In this document: positions 21,843 to 34,200 of the stretch, piece by piece
Layout of the letters: each line of letters begins with the position of its first letter
How positions within the stretch are numbered: the stretch's first letter is position 1
Source: Azolla caroliniana
Lineage: Eukaryota; Polypodiophyta
Length of the DNA stretch: 64,000 nt
Direction of reading: 5' to 3'
NCBI GenBank assembly: GCA_043228905.1
Contig: JBHGNT010000022.1
Location: forward strand, 12,028,001-12,092,000
Made by a program: the position numbers and the translations under genes
Notes under the pieces: model-generated
Database searches by the model: none
Told to the model about the DNA's origin: nothing
The model's input: the letters and a program-made list of their open reading frames with translations, nothing else

Positions 21843-23562
21843 ATGGCGGAGCATGCTCCTCTGATTCATGAAATAATTATAGTCGGAGATGGACGTATTG
21901 GCCGTGCTTTTGAGCAGATGGTGATGGCCACTCCACACAGGTAGAAATCCCATTCAATCTTCTCCTTCCTTCCTTCCTTCCTTTCTTTCCCTTGCTCATC
22001 AGAGCATATTGTGGTGATCCATCCATTCTTTCTCTTTTCCTACTGAAAGATCAAGCATGAGAAGAAGAGGCGATTTGGTAGTAGTGCCTGGTTCTGAAGG
22101 ATCACCATCGCCCATACTTGTTGCCACTCATTGTAGCCATCTGGATGCGGTGCTGGAGAGAACGCCGGAGAGCCGATGGAAAGATCTGGTTTTCCTGCAG
22201 AATGGGATGCTGCAACCATGGCTCCATAAACATGGTTTGGAGGAGAACACCCAGGCCTTACTCTACATGTCCTCCGCACCACAAAACCCCCTTCACCCAA
22301 AGGGCACCATGATTGTCAAGAATGGCGGCAGAGGTTCGATGGTATGGGGAAGGTGAGAGAGGATTTATGTGTTGGTGATGTACATATATATATAAAGCTT
22401 TTTGCATCATGTTCCAAAACCCTAATTCTCCTTTTCTTTTTCAAAAATTCGAAGAATTTGTCTATTTCTCTATATGCATATGTGGACACTACAAGTCAGG
22501 CAATCTTTACTAAATTATGACAGAATGTGTCATGTGGAGATTCGATGAGCATCCATCCTCGCTTCCGCAGATACTGGGGAAGGTGAGAGAGGGTTTATGT
22601 GTTGACATCTCTGAGACTTCCCTGTATAAACCTTTTGCATCATGTTCCAAAACCCTAATTCTCCTTTTCTTTTTCAAAAATTCGAAGAATTTGTCTATCT
22701 CTCTATATGCATATGTGGACACTACAAGTATAAAAGTCAGGCAATTTTTACTAAATTATCACAGAATATGTCATGTGGAGATTCAATGAGCATCCATCCT
22801 CGCTTTGCAGATACTGGGGAAGGTAAGAGAGGATTTATGTCGTGAGATGTATGAGACTTCCCTATATAAACCTTTTGCATCATGTTCCAAAACCCTAATT
22901 TTCCTTTCCTTTTCAAAATTCGAAGAATTTATCTATCTCTATATATGCATATGTGGACACTACAAGTCAGGCAATTTTACTGAATTATGAGAGAATGTGT
23001 CATGTGGAGATTCGGTGAGCGTCCATCCTAAACCCTAAACCCTAAACCATGGAGAATGTGTTTTGTCCAATTGGACAATGAGATTTTATTTCGCTTCATG
23101 CGTCGCAGATGGGCGGGCATAGTTGCTCAGATCATGCAAAGTGGAGGTTTGGAGTGTAATAACATCTCTTCCCATGAAGATTTCCTCAAAGCGATGTGGG
23201 AAAAGTTGTTGTGGAGCTCCATCTTTTGGCTCCTAAGTGATGCCCTCGGTGGCATTCCGGTGGGAACGATAGCGCAGCAACACGCGCACCATGTGCAAGA
23301 ATTAACCAGCGAATTGCTGCCCCTTCTGATGATCCGAGAACCTCGGAATGCTTCGTTCGAATCCGAAATGGTGGATCAGCTTTGCACTTATTCCAATTCA
23401 ATTGCCGATGCCGTACCATGTAAGAGTGTGGCTCTGTCCGAGTTTGAGTGGCGAAATGGTTGGTTTCTGGCCCAAAAGATCACGCCATGCCATGTAAAGT
23501 GGCTACAATATGCAGGTGTGAGCAATGATGTACTCAAGATGCCCAACCTCCTTATGGATTGA
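21843..23562 (+). CDS. ketopantoate-reductase-like Rossmann-fold protein
   Basis: Three exons: 21843-21940, 22050-22352 and 23109-23562; 855 coding bases, 284 residues. Junction phases (2 and 2) agree and introns have GT..AG ends. The N-terminus has a dinucleotide-binding loop, IIIVGDGRIGRAF (residues 11-23). Middle boxes include DLVFLQNGMLQPWL. The C-terminal half (FLKAMWEKLLW, HHVQELTSELLPLL, FEWRNGWF) resembles the helical C-terminal domain of ApbA/PanE-type reductases and their plant and algal relatives. Substrate is unknown. It may not be a true ketopantoate reductase. The second intron is a triplicated block that repeats a 12-base exon-like segment. Alternative inclusion would add four residues per copy without changing frame. 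Confidence 0.75.
22341..23030 (+). repeat. triplicated intron segment with repeated mini-exon
   Basis: A unit of about 230-240 bases occurs three times (from about 22341, 22571 and 22811). Units 2 and 3 begin with CGCAG or TGCAG, then ATACTGGGGAAG, then GTGAGA or GTAAGA. So each carries a 3' splice site, a 12-base exon-like segment (22571-22582, 22811-22822) and a 5' splice site copied from the exon 2 end at 22352/22353. The rest is intron-like (TTTTGCATCATGTTCC, CATATGTGGACACTACAAG). Confidence 0.85.
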
Positions 23563-23571
23563 TGCAAACAA

Positions 23572-23830
23572 CATTAATTGTGCTCGTCAATCATCTCATT
23601 CATCGAGCAAGCAAGCATTCAAGAGTAGAGATTCATGAAATTATAATTAATTCAATGTAATTGATGCATATAATCCATAGAAGAAATTTTGATTATCTAC
23701 TTCCACAACATCAATTGTGCTCGTCAATCATCTCACTCATCGAGCAAGCAAGCATTCAAGAGTAGAGACTAATGAAATGATTAATTCAATGTAATCAATG
23801 AAAATTATGACTATCTACTTCCATGTTTCA
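23572..23830 (+). repeat. tandem duplication after the Rossmann gene
   Basis: About 137 bases starting CATCAATTGTGCTCGTCAATC (near 23572) recur from near 23709, with small indels. It probably lies in the 3' UTR or just beyond. Confidence 0.8.
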
Positions 23831-24409
23831 TGCCTACCAAACAAGATTGTTGAAAATTACTCATCATGAGGTTTTGCAAAGCTTAAGACAAGTTAACTTG
23901 TATATCTAACAAAAAATACATCATCATTTGTGGAGAGGGAACAAAAAATGCATTAAAAGAATTGGATGAGTGCCACCTTCTCCATGCATGAGAAATCCCT
24001 TATGACAACGTAAACATTGAACATATATACAGTCAAACACAGCAAGCATGAACAAGAGTAACCCTAAACTATATTGGAAACTCTCTTACAAATCGTCTCG
24101 TACCTTGGAGAAAATTAGTGGTTGAATAAAGTATGAGTTGAGCCTAAGGGGTTGTCTTCCCAATTAAGGCTGAAAACCATCAATTGTTTGATGTATGCGT
24201 TCCATGACAATCAAAACTTGGTCATAGAACTTAAGGGGAGAACAAAATCCCCTTACATTCCACCGAACTAACCGCTTTCTTGACTCACTACTAACTAACT
24301 AGTCCACCGAAACAAAATGGGCCAAACTAACTAGTCCTACATCATAAGAACGATGGCATGCAACTATTAACCTAATCTGTGGGTCCAAATGGGCATGGGG
24401 ACGGGAATT
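23831..24409. other. no gene seen
   Basis: A/T-rich intergenic sequence with no recognisable coding or repeat structure. Confidence 0.5.
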
Positions 24410-24708
24410 CATCCCTCATCATCCCCTTACCACCCCCCCAACCCACGTTTTCATGTGTCGAGACGAGACATGACATAAAATGGGGTCGGCTTCGACCAAT
24501 AATATTTCCATTGGCATGTGTCACCCATGGCTAGCTTGTATCCATAATTGTGGCCACCCATCCCTCATCTTCCCCTTACCACCCCCCCAACCCACGTTTT
24601 CATGTGTCGAGACGAGACATGACATAAAATGGGGTCGGCTTCGACCAATAATATTTCCATTGGCATGTGTCACCCATGGCTAGCATGTATCCATAATTGT
24701 GGCCACCA
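24410..24708. repeat. 149-base tandem duplication upstream of F-box gene
   Basis: CATCCCTCATC...GTGGCCACC occurs at 24410-24558 and again at 24559-24707, nearly identical. It includes a C-rich run (ACCACCCCCCCAACCCACG) and TGGGGTCGGCTTCGACC. Confidence 0.9.
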
Positions 24709-24869
24709 TGAAGAAAGAAGCTCCCCACCCTCCCCAACAACAATTGTATGCCTTTATCTCTGTCTCTATCTCTCTATATCAATTCCCATGGTTTTATTTG
24801 ACATTCTGCTTGGGCGATCCGATCCATTCATAGCTGCTTCCTATCCATCCAAAGGATCAACTCATAGAA

Positions 24870-25035
24870 CTGCATGTATGAATGAATGTATGTATGTATG
24901 AATTGCATGTGTGAATGTATGTATGTATAATGTATGTATGAATTGCATGTATATATGTATATATGTATGCATGTATGAATGAATGAATGTATGTATGTAT
25001 GTATGTATGTATGTATGTATGTATGTATGTATGCG
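24870..25035. repeat. (ATGT)n microsatellite
   Basis: Long, partly interrupted GTAT/ATGT tetranucleotide run with interspersed GAAT units, ending about 145 bases before the F-box start codon. Confidence 0.95.
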
Positions 25036-25179
25036 TGTGTATGAATCAATCGGTTAGGCTTTTTTGCTCAATTCATTCAGTTTGTTTGTGTGTCTTTTCC
25101 TAATCCAATTCGATCTGATTTCTAACCCTAATCCATTCCTGACCCGCCAGCAGAGACAGAGAGGGAGGGGAACAAAAAT

Positions 25180-26370
25180 ATGCCCACAGATGAAGCAGAT
25201 TCCGAAGATGCGGATGCGGATGCGGAATCTGAAGAATCGGAATCTGATATTTCACCCAATCTCAGCCAAGAGATATGGTGCCTTCTCCCAGATGATGCGA
25301 TTGAGAGGGTAATGCTAAGGTTACCTCTGTTGAGTCTTCTTAAGGTTAGATGCGTATGTAAGTCTTGGGAATCTTCCATATCTTCACAAACCTTCACAGA
25401 TCTCTACAACACAAGCTCAAAGCAGAATCCATGGCTCCTCATCTTCCCTCACAACAATGATGATCATGTCTCCACCGTAGGGCTTGCCTATGACCCTTCA
25501 TCAAGGAGATGGTTTGACATACCTTTCAAGTTCTTGCCATTTGAAAGCAAAATTGTGGCAACTGGGGAGGGCTTGCTGTGCATGATACCTCATGGCAAAC
25601 ATCACAATACAGACTGGATTGCTTGCAATCCTATCTCCAAGGTCTGGAGAATCATTCCGAGCCCCCCGGGCCTATTGAAACTGTTCTTCCTTGTTGTTGG
25701 GTTATTCATAGATCGCGACCATGGTGTGGTGGACAAAAGATTCCAAATCGTAATGGCTGGCTCGGAGCTTGTGGCTGATGACTCGGACAGTTTCATTCTT
25801 GTGACCCAGGTCTACGACTCGATGCATGGTACATGGCAGAAAGGTGGGAGCATGCTCCTAGATGTGCCATTGTCCCCATGGAAAGCCACATGTCAGGCCG
25901 TCTTGTACTGTGTCACTGGCTCACCCCCATACAGAGTACTCGCGTACGATGTAAAACAATCCTCATGGTCCCAGGTGAGCGCCCGGATGCCCAACCATCT
26001 CATGTCCGTGCGGCTCATTGATCACCATGGCAGGCTTCTAATGATTGGCGGTGTCGGCCAAACCGAGGACGGTACCACAACCATGACCACGATTCGGATC
26101 GGCATTTGGGAGCTTGATTCGACAAGGACAACTTGGACCCGACACCGTTGGATGCCTGATCAATATTGCAACGATCTCCTGCGCTCACTCTCTCGGAGGT
26201 TCGTGTGCATCGGTCAAGGGAACTTCCTCTTCTTCGGGAATAAAAGGTGCAATGGGATATTGGAGCACAACCTACATGCAAAGTCTTGGCGTTGGATTCC
26301 TCTCAATTCTTTGTTTATAAATATACACTACAATATGCTTAGGGGTTTCCATTTCCAACCAAGTCTGTAG
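25180..26370 (+). CDS. F-box protein with kelch/galactose-oxidase-like C-terminus
   Basis: Single-exon frame of 396 residues. An acidic N-terminal tail (residues 4-24, mostly D/E/S/A) precedes the F-box at about residues 33-75 (LPDDAIERVMLRLPLLSLLKVRCVCKSW). The rest has repeated Trp-bearing strands (SRRWFDIPF, SKVWRIIPSPPG, HGTWQKGG, QSSWSQVSARMP, RTTWTRHRWMP, AKSWRWIPL) and GRLLMIGG, as in plant F-box/kelch-type proteins that pair an F-box with a propeller. F-box proteins link substrates to SKP1-CUL1 ubiquitin ligases. The target is unknown. The chosen ATG follows a short purine-rich leader after the microsatellite. Confidence 0.88.
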   Translation: MPTDEADSEDADADAESEESESDISPNLSQEIWCLLPDDAIERVMLRLPLLSLLKVRCVCKSWESSISSQTFTDLYNTSSKQNPWLLIFPHNNDDHVSTVGLAYDPSSRRWFDIPFKFLPFESKIVATGEGLLCMIPHGKHHNTDWIACNPISKVWRIIPSPPGLLKLFFLVVGLFIDRDHGVVDKRFQIVMAGSELVADDSDSFILVTQVYDSMHGTWQKGGSMLLDVPLSPWKATCQAVLYCVTGSPPYRVLAYDVKQSSWSQVSARMPNHLMSVRLIDHHGRLLMIGGVGQTEDGTTTMTTIRIGIWELDSTRTTWTRHRWMPDQYCNDLLRSLSRRFVCIGQGNFLFFGNKRCNGILEHNLHAKSWRWIPLNSLFINIHYNMLRGFHFQPSL

Positions 26371-28287
26371 TCTTCACAAGAGTGTGTGCACATTATGTCA
26401 ATTAGTACATAAAATGTAACAAATGATTTCCCTTTTTGCAATTCTTACCATGGTGTGCCTTGTTGTACATACATTTAATGGTACAGAGATACTACACCAG
26501 ATGTGGTTTCGAGATTTATCTTGTAAAGCCCCTAAACAACCACACCTTCGCTTAGCACCATGTAAGTTGTAGTTGTATAAAGTTACTGGAGCTAATGGCT
26601 CCTGCGTTTCAAGCAAGGAAAAGAATTGCATCTCCATACTTTAGACAGGAAGACATGCCAAAAATCTTCTTGCTGGAGACAGGATTGTGATCTCCACTAA
26701 GATTGGGAGTTCAATTTCTATTCTGACACTCGAAAGTGTCTTAAATGGCACATTATCCCCCCGCTGAGATTAAATACTGGATTGTTGCATTCAAGAAACT
26801 ATTGATTCATTGTATTTGGGAATTGTGGGCAATGTTCAATTCTTTCTACATTGGTTGCTTCACCATATAAATCATCAACTTCCAACTTGCTTTTATCTTT
26901 CTATCAGTTTTGGTCTACTGTTGATTACATGTTTTTGTTTCTTTTGTCTATTACAAACTTCAAAATTACCTTTTCGGACTTCTCATGAGCACCTTTCAAA
27001 TGGAAGACATGGAATAAAATATGAATCCATTATAGACATTGAAGTACAGCTTCACTTCATTCACTTTTTCTCTCTATATGTTACTTGTTTCAGATGTAAT
27101 GTCCACATTATTTAATAGTGAGTATTGATAATCCCAACAAGTTTGCACCATTCCCTTTAAGCAGAATCAGAATATAGACAATTCCCATACACAAGGCAGT
27201 GTTGAAGTGTACATAAGGAATTAGGAAATATGTCCCCTATAAGATGAATCATGATCTTTAGGCTGCACTGTGCCATCTGCTTCTACCAATTTTCACTCTC
27301 CCATGAACAAGTAACCGCTTCCCCAGGGGTTCTAGGAGGCACTATTGACAGAACGATTCAAGCACTAACTCATTATTGCTATTTCACAAGCTCAACTGAT
27401 TATGCAAATAGCCAATTGGTGCTTTGGGTGTCAACCATCAAACTGCCCAACAAGCTTAATCTGATGACAAGTCCTTTGAGAAATTTGACACCAAAAGTCC
27501 TCTATGTGACATTACGCAACATGCACCTAGCTCATGATTGGCAAGTTCACAGGCTCAACTGATGTTGCATGCAAACGAAAATATAATGTTTTGGGGGTCA
27601 ACCATCGAACTGCCCAACAAGATAATTACTTTATCTAAGTCCAATGCAAAGTCCCAAGGGGAATCTAATACAAACACAATTCTATGCTACATCACCCAGT
27701 AATTGGGTGCAATCTGTGTCTCTACATAGATTCCAATTCAGCAACTCTTTGACAATTCTTCTTGGATTGCTTGCTTGTGAGTTTTCTTCTTTCCTTGTTG
27801 GCCATTGATCAATGTCTGAACAGTTTTAATTCATTTGGGAAGGTCATGTGGAGACATGCCCATAACAAAGTTCAGAGAAGATTGTTTCTAGGCTTTAAAA
27901 GGTGGAATTAAACATCTCCTCTTATTATTCTATTCAGATATAATTTTAGATCCCATATCAAAAATAGATGAGGAAATTTATTGCCAACCATACATTGGTT
28001 TCTTGACCAATCTTTTTATGAATGACCTCCCAAAAATGGGTAAGGAGATGTTATGTTGGGAGTTCATGTTAAAGCATCAGAGTAAAAAGAACTCTGATAT
28101 CCACATTTCTTACACTCTTATTTGCTTGTCTTTCATAGTCATATCAAACATAGTTGAACAAGGGTTAAATCCTTTCTTCTTGTTGAAGAAACACACGGGA
28201 AAAATGTAAACAAGTAGGTGGCCCAACATGCCCACACAAATTTGAATAATTCAGCTGATGGGCTAGCCATATTAACATCTTGTTCAT
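26371..28287. other. intergenic; no gene seen
   Basis: Between the F-box stop and the 3' end of the minus-strand omega-amidase gene. A diverged direct repeat pairs about 27380-27480 with 27551-27640 (shared GTCAACCATC.AACTGCCCAACAAG). The short open frames have no recognisable family. Confidence 0.5.
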
Positions 28288-31200
28288 TCATTCGTTCCTG
28301 GTTACATCCACCAGGCAGTAGAGATCACCTCGTCTTTGCATTCCAAGCGGAATATTGATCCTGCATTACAGAAACACAAACAAACAAAACCATGAATTGT
28401 AACTCTTACAAAACCACTATCTATGCATCATGTGGATCTTTTGTAAACAATTTTATCAATAAACTCATCCTGAAGTAAATTTCAAATTACTCCAATAAGT
28501 TTATATTTGTTGCAAAGGTGTTCGTTCAGATTTAAAAATGAAACAGATTACATCAGAGAATGTAGTTTTTGTGTATTTGTGTATTTGTGTATGTGATGCA
28601 CACATGCAGGGGATGGCTGTTTTTTTTGTTCGTCCCATTTCTAATTTTCATGGATGCCATTTCCTTAACTCATTATATTGCCTGAGTCAACTTGATGTTG
28701 TATGCTCCACAGATGATACTGATGATGAAGTCTTTGATATTATCTGAAAGTTTCCCACTTCATTTAATTTCGGTAAGGCGGCTTAATTTCGGTAAGGCGG
28801 CTAAGTCCCTTACTTTCTTGCATTTCAATAATACACAACACAGCTGACCCACATGGCAATACTACACATCTAGAGAAATCTGCAGTGGTCTTACAACTCT
28901 TTATCAGGGTAAAACTGGCCTTGTTGAAGGAAAGGATTAGATGTATAAGAATGATTATAGCAACTCACCTTTATAGCAAGTTCATTAGACAGTGATCATG
29001 AAATTCTGGATATTCTTGGAAACCTACCATCTTCATATGATAAAAGGAATTCCATCATGGGAACCATCATAGATGAAGATTCAGACTCCACAGACATGCT
29101 GAATTTGTGCATCCCAAGAAGAAGCTCAGGAGAATGGAAAATCAAAACCTACTGATTTTTTAGATCAAGCATCATTCTTCAGAGAAAGCACAACATGTCA
29201 TAATATAAGGTTACCCCACATATTCATCAGGGTCGATCTTCATCAAATCTGAAAATCACCTATATATCTAACGTCAACAAGTATGATCATCTCATGAACA
29301 CTAAGACAATGGGTGAGGTGGAACTGCCGATTGGAGATGTGCAATGTCAAGTTGGTAATGAAGATTTTAGCTAGACGAGACCCTCAACCAGCAGGTGTTC
29401 ATGTGTGCATCTCAGGTTTCTCGATATCGTCTTTCTTGCTTATGAAGGCTGGAGTGTAGACCACAAGAAGTTTTGTGCCTTCTATAAATGGAAACCGTAC
29501 AAAAACAGATTTCCTGTCAAGGTGTTTCCATCCAGTCGTGGATGTAAGAGCAAAGGATTCCATCAGATCGTGGATGTAAGAGCAAAGGGGGCTTAGTCTA
29601 TGCATTAGAGAACCGTATGGAACAGGCCCAAAAGGATCCCTGAATGTGTAATTGTTACCTTTATAATATCATGATGTAAAGGTTATTATTATAAATCCTA
29701 TGAGTGTATCATATGAACTCTTCTCTTATCAATTCATTAAATCTGTTCTTTTATCCAGTTTGTTTTTTGGTCAAAAGTCTTGGAAACGATTTTATGAGTT
29801 GCTCTTCTCTAGTGCATCCCACCTATAGATGTGAGTCATAAGGATCTTTCAAACACATCACATATTTACCTTTCTTTCTCCCTTAATCAACATTTTGACA
29901 TGTATGACAATGTCATACAAGAGATAATATATGTGCTTCATTCCATTCTCAGTTCATGTGCTGCGCGGGTTCATTTGTCATATCACACGATGAAAAGTGA
30001 GGGAACAGCCCGTATATGGCAAACCTACCTGGAGAAGTAGATTCCACAATTGCAAGCCGTTACATACAATAATTATTTTTTCAGAATTCACATTGTTCGT
30101 TTACCTTCTTTGATCTATTTGTGAATAGTCAATATCAGCAAATACTGTTGCTTCTTCATGGTCTGTTGTTGACACTATCTCCCCGAACTATATGAAAGAA
30201 ATTTACAAGGTTGATCAGAGTAGAAATTCTACCATAGAATACTAAAAATAGAATGAAGCGCAAGTTCTTGACATACAGGGCCAACTACTGTGGAATGACC
30301 CCATGCAACATAGCCTGCATTTGAATCTCTTGCAGGTGAGCAAGTTATCACATACATCTGCAAAATCTCCAATGAAAGTAATAACCGTCATATATAACTT
30401 CTGAATGAACATCTACATAATATCTTTCATATATTCTCACCTGATTATCCACTGCTCTGTATAGAATGTTCGAATGACACATGCAAATGTATGGAAAACA
30501 ATTTCCAGTATATCAGAGATAACAATTAATACACAGAATGCAACTACTTCATGGAGAATTTCTGGTACTTGAATCCATACCTGGCCCTTGCTAAGAGCTC
30601 CCAATGTAGTGGCCCAGTGGTCATATTGAAGGCCCCTGGGTAACAGATCATGTGGGCACCTGTTCAAATGAATAAAATCTAGTTTCAAAACTTGTTATTG
30701 ACTATACACAATAGCTTATGCTGATTTTTTATAGCAATAATGAAGAAAACAAGAAATGGGAAGTTCAAGCAAGCAAAACATCATAAAACTGTATACTCGA
30801 ATTAGATGTGAGCAGTGTTAGAGTAGAATTATGAGTAAGAAAACATGTGACAAACAATGCTGTAATATCATCACTAATCAAAGATCCCATGGGTTCATGC
30901 AGGTTTCAAGTTCTGACGCTAAAATACCCGGAAGAAAGGACTTGATTAGTCCTTACAAAAACTTGCCACTTTTATAGCACTAATGCAATACATATAGTCT
31001 CTACTCATGATGGAAGAAAGGACTTAATTAGTCCTTACAAAAACTTGCCACTTTTATAGCACTAATGCAATACATACAGTCTCTACTCATGATGGATAAT
31101 GCATTAAGCTCTGTAACTTCTTAAAAAGAAAAAAGAAACAGTTGCATACCTCGGGCTGCATATAGCATTGCAAGTTCTTGAAATCGGATGTCATAACAGA

Positions 31201-34200
31201 TTCCAATACCAATCCTGCCAACATCTGCGAAGTTCCTAACACACATTTACATAACATATCCAAATAAATAGCATATAAATAACCTAATGTCCTTACAACA
31301 TAATGTACAAATACTAACAGCTAGCCACGTGCTTAGAATGATTCGTAGTGGTATGATGCAGATATCAGCTTTCATAAAATGTAGTGCTGAATACACTAAC
31401 CATCACATATCCATTCTCTGGGATGTCTTCTTGGATAACTAGCTCTAAATGTGGAGCACAATCAAGTTCACAAAATCTGTGGTAAAATCTATGGCATCCC
31501 TTTGTTTACAAAGAGTTGCGCTGTTCAGACCAGTAGAGAAGCCTATGAAATATTTATAAAGCGTCTGGATAATCAAGACTAAGCATCCTCATAATATAGC
31601 ACACAAGCGAATGAAAAAGACGGTGAAATTTAAATAAGTATATTTTCACTACCTGTATCAACAACAGTTATGCCTTCTCCAGGAGTCAATGTATCCGATT
31701 CCTTAAAGGTCATTTTTCCAGGAATGTCAATATCAAACAAGTGTACCTATTTCGTACACCACCAAAAAAAACATCTATTTTAGTAATAAATACATCCAAT
31801 AGTTTTGAGACCAATTCCTGCAAAATAAAAACTATTCACGCTATTTCCTCTATACATTGATCAAATCTGCCATAAGTCTAAAGAATATCATTAAACAAAT
31901 AAATAAAATCAACCTTTCTGTGCTTAGCCTTTAATTCTCCATCACTTCCATACACACAGCATGTATTATAGAGAGAATTTGCATGCCTCTCTGGTATAGA
32001 TCCACCAATAATTGTCACTCTCTTTCTCTTGGCAACCTCAGAAAGCATTTTCGTTGATGGTGAAGCATCAGGCCCAGCACTAATATCTTCTGCATAAACT
32101 GGAAAACTTGCATTTGTGTATGGACAGTTCCACATCTCCTATTGAAAACAAGGCCCACAAGTTCACTAAAAAAAGGGGTACAAACTCATTAGAAATATAC
32201 ATTGAAATCCCCTTTTTTATTTTACTTGCTCAAATGCCCCTATGTTCCAGCTATTCCCCAAATACCCCTGGTGAATCTAATGAGATAAATTGTCCATGCA
32301 ATTCATCAAATAGCACATATAACTGTTCGCACAGGGGTTGATGAATAGTATTTGGGGAAATAACAAAACGTAAGGAGCATTACGAGAAATAAAACAAAGC
32401 TCAGGTATTTTGAAGTTACTCAAATCATTAATGGTTTAACTTCTGACTCAAATCCTTGCATAAAACTTAAGCTTAATGCTAAGAATACCGGAAGGACAAT
32501 AAGTTTAGCACCATTGTCTGCTGCAGATTCGATCTTCTCCTGTGCATGAGCAATGTTATTATCTTTATCCGAAGTTACTGCAAGCTGGCACAATGCAATC
32601 TTGAACTGCATTGCAACAAAAAAACATTTTTAAGATCTATTATTGATATTATGCATAGAATTCAGGTATTTTGTGTGCATTTCTCTGGATAATAGTTGGA
32701 TGTACAATGATAGCCATTTGTAAAACATTGGATACTTCAGAAGTCACTTGCACGTCATTCAGCTCATGAGCATATCCTCACATACCGTTAAATACGTGAA
32801 TACTGACAGGAACTACGTGTATAGGTAAAACTTTTAGCGATAATAGCTTGCAAAAAAACAAGTAGATTCATTAAAGAAAAATCTTCTCTAAATTATAATT
32901 TGAATTCATACTTACGTACTCTTTAACTCTTGCCATATAGAGAGATCAGACTACACCTTGAACTAAATGTGGTCATGAAAAAGACCAATTGGAAAAACAG
33001 TGAAGGATGCAACAAGCGTTTTGTTAGAACTAATGCCTATAGATGGCATAGCGTTGCTATAGCCCCATCAGCCACGTCGTACAGCAGCAGCTGCTGTCAT
33101 TAGTGATGTTGCCTTGTATTCTTAGGTGATCCTTCATTGGAAACAGCCTTCTCTTGAGCGGTGGCGATCCCCTCCACAATCCACAATCATCGGTGGCATT
33201 GTCATAACAGCATGAGTAATCAACAATCTTTTATTTCCAGTAGCAGTGGGCAATATTTCATTGTCATAGTGACTAGCTAAACAATGGAAAGCCTATGGGT
33301 GAAACTTGTCCACCACTCTGGCAGAAGTATATCTCATTCTTTGCATCTTAGGCTCTGCAGCCTCACTGATTAACAAAGTTTTCTGATCAGGAACTAGCCT
33401 AAACCAGTTAGGCTAGCTCTATATAAAAACATATTTCATAAAAGGTAATAATTAATGAAGACATAAACCAATGTCTCTTCTTCGCCAGGGTCCCATAGTA
33501 GCTTATGCACAGCCCTTAATGGAGGACAGTACAACCCATCTCTACACCCATGCTGCTGCGTGACGCACTCCAAAGTCCAATTGCCATTATCTTACACATC
33601 GCCTTCACACCACTCTTCATCATCATTATGATCACTTTTGATTCGTCAAAGGTGCTCATTTTCTCCTTGCATGTGCATATGCATTTTGATGTGGGTTGTA
33701 TGTGTTTAAATGTAGGTGTAAAACTAATTCACAACACAAAATTTCACGAATCATAGAATTGAGTGTTAAGATATACTTGCACCTTGCATCCATATATTTG
33801 CACATATCTATTTGACAAGTTATAGACAGTAGACACTTTGTACTCCTTAAAAAAGCAAAAGTGTGCAAACGTAGTTAGACACTCATTTTGCACATGAGGG
33901 TGTAGGTATCCACCAATCTAGCTATATAAGTAAGCTATATTATGATCATGACTTTGTATCAGTGTGAGGATATTGTTCCAAAGTTCTGAAGCAGTAATTA
34001 CTATATTGTTGGCAAAGATGATATGGAAAATAAAAACAAAAAACAAAAGTGGAGACACCAAAAATTTGCATAGTTCAGCAAACTTCCTACGCACAGCAGG
34101 TGATTATTATTTCAACAACGAAGAATACAAGTGGAATACATGAAAAAACTCTCAATTCACTCTCAACCTCATTTTTCTACAATATCATTTGGCTTTCACT

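Noticed and set aside
24480-24901. Two overlapping frames repeating MGSASTNNISIGMCHPWLAC
   Set aside because: Explained by the 149-base tandem duplication at 24410-24708. No gene signals.
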